A DNA stretch of 64,000 bases. It comes from Bursaphelenchus xylophilus. Its lineage: Eukaryota > Nematoda > Chromadorea > Rhabditida > Aphelenchoididae. The notes beneath the pieces were generated by a model that did not search any database, had not been told where the DNA came from, and saw nothing but the letters and a program-made list of their open reading frames with translations. The position numbers were made by a program, and so were the translations under genes. The first letter of the stretch is position 1, and every line of letters begins with the position of its first letter. Below, piece by piece: positions 27,401-36,400 of this stretch. The DNA lies in NCBI GenBank assembly GCA_904066235.2, contig CAJFCV020000001.1:2976001-3040000 (forward strand). The letters are read 5' to 3'.

Positions 27401-30400
27401 GCAGGTCGGGCGGGTCGGGTTGAGTGCATAAAAAAACGGAGAAGCGGAAAAAATACGTGAAACCCGGAGCCGTAAGAAACAAAGGCAAGGTTGGCGAAGG
27501 AAAGAGAAAGAGAACGGCCGAAAAAAGAACAACTGGCGACGGGAAAGACGGAGAAATTCGCTGGGGGGAGAAAACACACTCGGCGAGTAAGAAAAAAGGC
27601 CGGGCAACGTTGGGGCGACGTGTGATGGAGTGTGCTGTCTGCCCCTCAGCGCTGTCCCACCACTGTTCCGACAAAAAGACCGAAAAGGTCAGAGGGCAGG
27701 CAATGTGAATGAATGGCTCTGGGGGAGGACGGATGGGCAGGCTGGCCCGGGTATGGGGGGACCCGGGAGCGGGTGAATGCAAGCGAGAGCGGCTGGAATG
27801 ATTAAAAACCGTCCGGCAGCAGCGGCGGCGGCGGCCGACGCCGTGCGAGAGGGGGAGACGTGAACGAGGCGAGGGTCGCCGGCCTTTGCACTGTTCCGAT
27901 GGGGCTGGTGCGAGCCGCAGAATCAGTGAGGAATCGAACGAAGGACGGCGAGAGGGGTTAGTGGGGGTTATGGTTCGAACTGAACGCCGCCCGGGCCCCG
28001 CCATTCACATTTCGCTTTGTTTTCCTTTCGCTCTCTGCCCGATCTCCATCGCCGTTCTGCGGGACGCGGTGATAGCAGCAGTGGGCTTCGTGTCGCGGCT
28101 CCGCCCTCGTTGCATGCGTCGCGGCGACAGGCAAGGTTGCGGCGTACTCAAGACGATCCATCGACTTCACTCACAGCGCCATGTTTGCCACACAACATTT
28201 GGCAAACACAACAATGAGGAAACAGACAGATGCGAAGAGGTGAAAACGGAGGGTGAACATTAGTCCGGGACGAGAAACTGGTGAGCAGGCTCGGAACGGC
28301 CGTAAAACCGCCAAATTCCTTTTTTAAGTGGGAAACGGCCAATTTATTTAAAAAAAGGTGTGCCGACAATGGTGTGTTCAGCACAAGTCAGGCGTAGAAA
28401 AAATCGTGAAAGCGGAGAGTGATCAAGGTTAAGTTAAACAAGAACAAACAAGCATCATTGTTAACGTGGCAAGGTCGCTCGAATTTAAATTGCAAAGCCT
28501 GTCGACAAATTTCTGAGTGAGATGGAGCCGTCTCTGGGACCAATTGCTAAATCGTGGCCGCCGATTCGGATGCCAACTCTAAAAACATTTTTGGCGCGCA
28601 AAAAAAATGTGGAAATTCAAATCAAATCGGGCCTTTTTTACAACATATTTATGGTATCGACCAAAAAACCAGTAAAAATTTATTACGCAAGATCGGAAAA
28701 AACATGCAGCGGGTTATTAAGAGCGAAAGGCATATGGCGAATGCGTATTTGGCAATGAACTTGATGGATGACATCATTTTGAGGAGCTCCGAGGAACAAA
28801 AAACACTGCGCCGACAAGATGAGCTGCTCAGAATGGTGCACTAACAATCCTAGCGCACTTTTATACGCGTATTGCTGGCTTTTATCCGCCAACGCACCGG
28901 CTGGACCTCACATTGTTTAATTTGTTTCGTTTTATCATTAAACGAGAGAAAAAGGCCAAACTCCCCGACAATCTTAAAACAATCTCGGCGCAAAAAACCA
29001 ATCGAGAAATCACATTATGCACCATATAATTTTATTTAGGGCTCCGTGCCCATAAAACTCGGGGGTTGATTGCATCACCAGTCGGCGCGGTTTTAACACA
29101 AAGGACGCCGGTTGTGCAAACACGACGTGTCAATGAGGCTGACATATTTCCGCAGTTTTTGCTTTGTCGCTGGTATTTTTGGCATTCGTGGAATAAGTGG
29201 TTTTTGCACCATTATGAGAGTAGAAACGGATGCCGGAACCCTTTCTCCCCTCTTTTTTTCGAGGGCCAGATGGCGCCATGAATCTCCACGGACAAAAAAA
29301 AACACTTGCGCAAAAAAAAAAGGGTTTTCCGAACGCGTTTTTTTTGTGCATATTTCCGGCCAGCTGCGCGGTGTGATTTTTGGTGGAATTGAGCTCTTAA
29401 TTTTCTGGCCTACTCGTCTTGGAGCGTATCGAATGGATCTGAACATCTGCCCGCAATTGTTTTGGCATTAGTCCAGTCCAGAATTTCCGAAAAAACTCAG
29501 ACAGACAGAAGACACAAACAAGCCGTCTGGAAGGAAGGTCGCGGACACAATAAATTACTCATCTTTTTGCACTGTTAACGTCGTTAAAGGGCAAGCGCAC
29601 CGATCCGAATCTCCCGCCTAAACCGCGCGACAAAACACCCAATTCCGAGTCAAAAGTTGAACTCCGAAACTCTGGGAAGGCACGACGTTTGCAGAAAATG
29701 GCGGGCAAACTCCGAACATAACTCGTGCGCCGGGCTTTGAAACCATCGCAAATCGACAAGCTTTTTTTGAAAAATCTGTGCAGTCATGTGGAAAGTTAAG
29801 ACCTTTTCTGGGAGTTGGGAAATAAGAGTTTTAAACCGCATCACTATCATACTTTTTAAGACGCCTTTTTGTGTGCATGGTGACAAAAGATGGCAGCTTT
29901 CTCGGGGCGTACGCAGGAAGCCCTCAAAATTCAGGCCGTGTAACACAAAGCCCCAAACCCGGAATACAAATCTGTAGGAGGCGTCATTAATGATTATCAG
30001 AGAAAAGAAAGACACCCGGAGAAGCAATTATGTTCTAAAAATACGCCAACGCCGAGAGGATGCGGCCCAGTATAAATAAACGAAACTCCTTTTCTCCGGC
30101 CTTTATCAGGAACGGCTAAAAATACCAAGAGGAGAGAGTGTTTGTTTGTGCAAATTGCAAATTCGAAGCCAACACCGTGCGGATGATTCACAAACTCCAT
30201 TCGAAAAAAGGCGCTTGTAAACACATAAAGCGGACGCTTTTGTGTGTGTGTGCGGTTTGAATTTCAAATTCTTGGCTTCGATTATTATGCGTTGCAAGTA
30301 ATCATTTCTGGGAATGGTGCTACTGTACTATTCAATTGCAAAAAGAGGGGGGCCAAACCCGCTTTTCATAATCCCAACTTTTCTCACAGGCGTCAAGAAA

Positions 30401-33400
30401 ACGTCATACAACGCCATCAACTGAACCATGCAGAGCCTCTTATCGAAGCTACCACCCTTCTTGATGGCTCATGCTCTAATCCTTTCTTCATCCCTGTCCA
30501 CATCTGATTTTTTTCGACCTTTTTCGCCAGCCAATTTCTGCGCTTCCGCACTCTTCATTCACCAGAAACTTGAATTACTCAGCCATATGGTAAGACGGTG
30601 CTCAACTTTTATTTTCTTTTCACAATCTGCGGTGAAATGCAGAGACTCAGGGACTCGATGGAGAGACGTCCAACAAATGTTTGTTTGGCGTTCACTTTGT
30701 CCTCGAAAGAAAAATAAAAAAAAACGAACGCTTCCTTTCCACGTTTTTCTTCGAAATTCAAAAAATTTGTCTCTACAGTGAAGAGACAAATGGAGGGAGC
30801 AACACCCCCAGGATAAAGCGGCGAAAATTTCCGATTGTAATAGTGCAAATGTAATCTTATAGCAGTGCAAACAAATTGGCAAAGGAATTAGGGTCTGGGA
30901 TCCAAAATTCACCATGGTATTAGACAAAATGTAACCTACAAAAAATTGGAAAGACCAGAGAATGAGTTGAGACAAACACCGCGTCACAACTTTACAACAG
31001 TTCGTCTTGAAAACTGTCAGTTCCTACCATACATTTTACAAATCTTAAGCTCCAAATCTCTCGACCTTGACGATAAACAACGTTGTTGCTACAAACTCAA
31101 AAACAGTTTTTAATCTCGACTTCTCCTATAAAAAGCCGATTCAATTTTCCTCAATGGCTTCTTCAAGGTTACTGTATCTTCCCTTCACATCTCCAATTAT
31201 CACTTTTTCCTCTCAACTTTTCCCGTCACCAATTCATTACAGATTGCTATCAACAAAAGTGAAAATCGACCCTTTCTTCGAATTTCATTTCTTCAATGGC
31301 CTTGGAGCGTTGGTCTTATCTGCTAATGTTATTCTCCGATCCCTTGCCACCCAAACTCTTCTTCAAGGGTATGATTTTCCATTGTAACAAGTGCTTTTTC
31401 GATTAAAATTTGCCTCTTCGACCTTCGGCGAGTGTTTTTTTCGGACCGTCGACCTTCAGCGGCGTTTCTTTTCTCGGCGATTTTCCCTCGAGAGCAACTT
31501 CTTCTCCATCATTTCGGGTGCGCCAGTTTCGGAAATAATTCGTTTTTGTGAAAATGAAAAGACAAACAAATCAAGGAGAGAAGGGGGCGATGGGATTCCC
31601 AAGTCCCTAGTCAAAACATCCACAAAAACTTTTCAAAAAAAAAAGAAGCCAAAGAATCAAACACTATAAGGAAACCCGTCTTCAAGTACAGCAACATCCT
31701 CGAAATTCCCGACAAAGCGGACAGATAACAGAGCCACAGAGAATCAGCCTATCTTAGTGCCAAAAGAAGACTCGAGGAACCAAGACCTGCCATCGAGCAC
31801 AAACCGTAAAATAAAGAACCGCCAACTGTTGACAGGAAGACGAAATCCGACCTATCTCAACAAGTTCAATTGCAACATGACACCGAATCAACATGCCGTA
31901 CGCTGCTCGGCATGTGGGATAAACAAGACCCATCGATAAACAATCCACTCAAAAATATCCCATATACAGTAGGGGACCCTGTACATGGGATATTTTGAGT
32001 GATACAGTGGCAAAAAACGTACCATTTTGCATCCGAGCAGTATCAAAAACGAAAGAAAAATGCCTCTTTTTCTGTGTTTTTGATACATCTCGGATGCAAA
32101 ATGGTACGTTTTTTGCCACTGGATCGCCACTGTACCGTCTCATCGTCTCATTAATCATATTTTTTTTTCAAAACTCAGATAATCATGTCCCACCCAACTT
32201 TCACCTCTCATATCCCCTCATTTCATAAGCCAATTCCTCTTTCTTTGCCCAGCAATAAACTTTTTTAGTACTTTCCTCCACCAAACAAACAAACAGCGGG
32301 ATGATGGACGAACTTTTTTAGTGATTGTTTGCGGTTTTGTAAAGATCCTTGTAAGTTGTAAACCAAACAAAAAATGGTGTTGCGTAGAGCCTACCACAGA
32401 TCACTTACGTTTAGTGTAAAGAATCATAAAAGTATTGTTGTACTATATTGATATTACTTTGTTTTTATCGGAAAAAATCAAAAGAAAAATCTCGTAATTG
32501 ATTTTTTTTTTATATTTTCAATAATTTTGGACATTTTCCAGCCCAAAAAATCTTCTAACATAGAAACATCCAAAAATCAACCCTGATTTTCCCCAAAACT
32601 TCACTTTTTTCTCAAGTTACAGCCAAGTTAAGTGCACTCCCTTATCATCAAAATTTTTTTTAATTTCCATACTTTTGCACCAATTATTCCCAGTTTACGT
32701 GAATGGAGTGAGATTCACGATTTTTTCACAGAGAGACCAAAGACCAGGAATTGTAAAAACTGCACAAAGATCCTTCGAAAAAAGTTGGGGGAAAGAAGTA
32801 CAAAACGTTTCAAAAAAGTGAACTTTGAAGGACACCTACCCTCGGAAAACACCACATGAAATTGTTACGCTTTGTAAAACACTTCGTAAAATTTTTCAAC
32901 CCCAAAAATCAAAAAAAAAAAAAAAAAAATTAAAAATCCCAAAAATTTTAAAACCAAAAATCCCGAATTTTCGCAAAAAAAAAATCAAATTTCAACTCCA
33001 GAAATTCCCATAATCCAGCAGAAATCCAATAAAATCCAAAAAGAAAAACCTACCGCGACAATATTGATCATGTTTGTGAACTGGGTTTCATTACATCGAT
33101 TGCGAATTTGACATTGTTTGAAGAATAACCGGAACAACGCGGGGACTAGGGCTTCCATTATATCTGCTAAAAGAGGCCAAACAATATTAATTTAAACAAA
33201 AAAATTTAAAATACGACACTTTCAAGTCACATTTTTTCTTTTTCCAAAAATCTACCTTTATCGACAAAAAATTGTAGACAATATCGTATTTTACCCTATT
33301 TCCTATTCTTAATGACCTTTTCTACTCGTTTTTTACCACATTTTCTATTCCAAATGCCCCTAAAATTATTACCAGCCTTTTCCATAACTCAACCCTTCTC

Positions 33401-36400
33401 GCTAAATTTCATACTCTCACAAAAATTCCATTTTTTAGTAAAAAATCTTTCAAAATCCAGAAAAAATTTTAAAAATCCACTAAATTCACTCGTACTAGTC
33501 CGTTCGGAAAGTCGCTGGAGTGATCTCGGCGATATGCACTGTGCAAAAAAAACTCATGATGCAAGGGCCAAAAAACCCAATTGCACTGTGCAAAAAACCG
33601 AAAATTGCACAGTGCAAAGAGAACTTTTCTTTTCGCACAGTGCATGATCCAAAAACACTCCAGCGACTTTTCAAACGGACCAGTTCCAGAAAGTCGCCGG
33701 ATTGAAATCGGCGATACGCACTGTGCGAAAACAAAACTTTTCTTTGCACTGTGCAATTTCTTGCTTTTTGCACCGTGCAATAGGCTTTTTCTGTCGCTCG
33801 CATCCTGACTTTTTTTCGCACAGTGCACACGCCAAAAATTGCTCCAGCGACTTTGCGAGCGGACTGGTATAATATTTAGCCCATACCCCCTCAAAATTCC
33901 CCAAAATTCTCCTCCAAAACCGCCCATTTCTCACCTTGTTCTAAAAAATCATTCTCGAAAAGATATGTGATTGTCGACAGCGCTGCATTATGCTCATTTT
34001 CATCGCCGTCATCCAGCGTTTTTACCAGCTCATTTACAGTGAAATGTGCGAGGTCCGTCAGGGTTTTGGGCATGCCTTTGACGGAGAGTTCGCTGAAAAC
34101 TTCGCGCAGCTTCTCCACCGTCGTTCGGCGGACCTCGCCGGGGCTGTCGAACAGCTTTTCGAGCGAATCAAAAAAGTCGTTCATCGAGAAGTCAAAGTCG
34201 GCCGTCTTTCGGATCGCATCACTGAGGTGTTGGGCCGCGTTTACACTAAAAATTAGGGGATTATATTGAAAGTGACGTCAATTTTAGGAGATTTTTCGCA
34301 ATTTCTCGGATTTTTGTCAGAAAATCGATGAAAAATAATAAATGAAAGTTCATACACACCCTAAAAATAAAAAAAATCTTCATACTTTTTTCGTATTTTA
34401 CAAATTCGAAAAAAATGCTTCAAAAATTTTCAAAATTTCTGCTACTTTCACCTAAAATAAGGTCCAAAAACCGCCTCAAACCCCTTCAAATCCCAAAATA
34501 CCCCTTACAATTTTCTATCAACGCCTAAAGCTCCTACCAAATATAACTTCTTACCGTTCTTTACAGGACTCCGAACCGCAGGCGTCCACAAACTCTTGGA
34601 ATGTAAAGGAGGAGGAAAGTGGATAATCTGAAAGAGACCAGATTCGATTATTTTTTATAGCAAACCTTGAGAACAAAAAGCAGAAGCGTTTTGGATAGCA
34701 AAACTTATATTGTTATAGACCAGAGGCCAAGGAAAACAAAAAAAATTTTTTTGGACATGCAGAGAAAAATTATTTTTTTTTTTGTGTAGCGAAAATTTTC
34801 GCACATAGAACTTTTTAGCTTTGCTACAACGTATTTTAAACTAATAAGCAAAATTTGGAAAATAATTTCGGAAAAAAATTTGGAAATTCACCTTATTTTA
34901 GGTCATAAATTGCAAAAAAAGCATCCAACTAGAAAAGAATTTAAAAATCTTTCTTGCAAAATGTAAAATACGTCTATACTACCTAATTCAGAAAGCAAAA
35001 ATACCAAAAAAAACATTTAAAAAATAAAATTTTCTAAAATTACGACCAAAAATTTCAAAAAAAATCGAAAAAAATTAAATTTCGTTTAATTTTTTTTTAT
35101 AATTCTTTACACACTCCACACAAAATCAAAAAAAATCAAAACAAAAATAAAAAATGAACGAAAAAATTACCCAGAAAATCGTTGGAATGTAAAATCATCC
35201 CGTCGTCTGAAAAGAGGGCAAAAATCTGGTTAAACGACATGAAACGAAAGCGAATTAGGTACGAAACAAAGCACAATAGGAACAGAATATAGTCCAGGAA
35301 GATGAGGCGAACTGCTTCTGTGGCCGACTCGACCGGTTTCATGGGCGGAAAATATCAAAAACGAACTCGAAAACTCGGGAATTGGGCATTTTTTACTTGC
35401 AAAAATATGTTTTCAATTTTCACTTGAAGAGGGAGGTACTTTGCCACATTTTTTGATGCTCCCTGGATGCAAAATGGTACGTTTTTTGCCACTGATCAGG
35501 TCCCCTGTATTATTTTTTGCAGTAAAAAAATCTGTCCAGTTTCACTCTGTTCAATTTCCCTCTATCTAATTTCCACACTCTGTCCAACTTATTTCTGTCG
35601 AGTTTCACTCTGTCAAATTTCCACGAAGCCAATTTTTTCATTTTAAAAAATGAAAAAAATGATTTCCCCAACAAAAAACCGCTTGAAAATTCGTAACATT
35701 ACTTTCTTTGCCCTCAGGACATCCCACAAATACTGAAAACATATTTTTGACTTTCTTTGCCCTCTATCCAATTTACAGGACGCAACAGATTCCGTATTTT
35801 ACCCCGTCAAACAATCCCAAATTTCGTTATTTTACATTCTCAACTAATTATAAAAACCAAAACCATCGTTTCGAAGACCTTTTCCATAAATTGTCTATGA
35901 AAAAATCAACGGAATCTGGGAAAATCTCTTCCGATTCAAGTGGGGGCCAGACGATTGTCGGATGGGCGATTAATTTGCACTAGGCCACTTCCGTCTTCGC
36001 TTTTTGATCAAAACATAAGTGATCAGGGCACAAAGTTTTTTCCCCATTTTACGTCTTTTTTATGGAACTTTTTCGTAAAAGATCCGGAAATTTGGGGAAA
36101 AATCGAGTAGTAAATAGCATTACAAATGTCTAATAGTAAAATAAAATCATCACTCATCATTTCGAACCTAATTTCAGGTATCAAGAAGAAAAAAAAATAC
36201 GAAAAAAATAAAAATTTTGGTCAAATGCCTAGTGCAATATAAACAACTCTTCATAATTAAAAAATCTGCAATTCCATCCCCTTGCCCATCACATTTCCAC
36301 TGTCAAAATACCAAAAACATCCTTCGTCAGGCCAATTCCCACCAAATACCCATCAATTTTCATCGTTTCCCACAAAATTTACAAAACGTCAGACCTCCCC

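Larger units (their letters stand above)
18179..33053 (-). other. ppfr-1 intron 5, 14.9 kb
   Basis: The flanking exons (33054-33163 and 17840-18178) join in phase 0 with similarity continuing across. 18179-18600 and 32160-33053 are AT-rich. From about 18600 to 31950 the DNA is GC-richer, including a CGG-rich run near 27820, and lacks the foldback families seen elsewhere except the element at 19337-19783. Many overlapping ORFs exist there on both strands, but none has splice context or recognisable similarity. I therefore annotate no gene; regulatory sequence or an internal promoter is possible. Confidence 0.7.

Noticed and set aside
26165..28004. Overlapping ORFs on both strands, rich in R, S and P
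   Set aside because: Low stop density from high local GC explains them; all frames are open at once.
35207..35342. Hydrophobic N-terminal extension (MKPVESATEAVRLIFL...) read into ppfr-1 exon 2
   Set aside because: It reads through a good TTTTCAG acceptor, and the 22-nt exon at 37187-37208 gives a better phase match and start.
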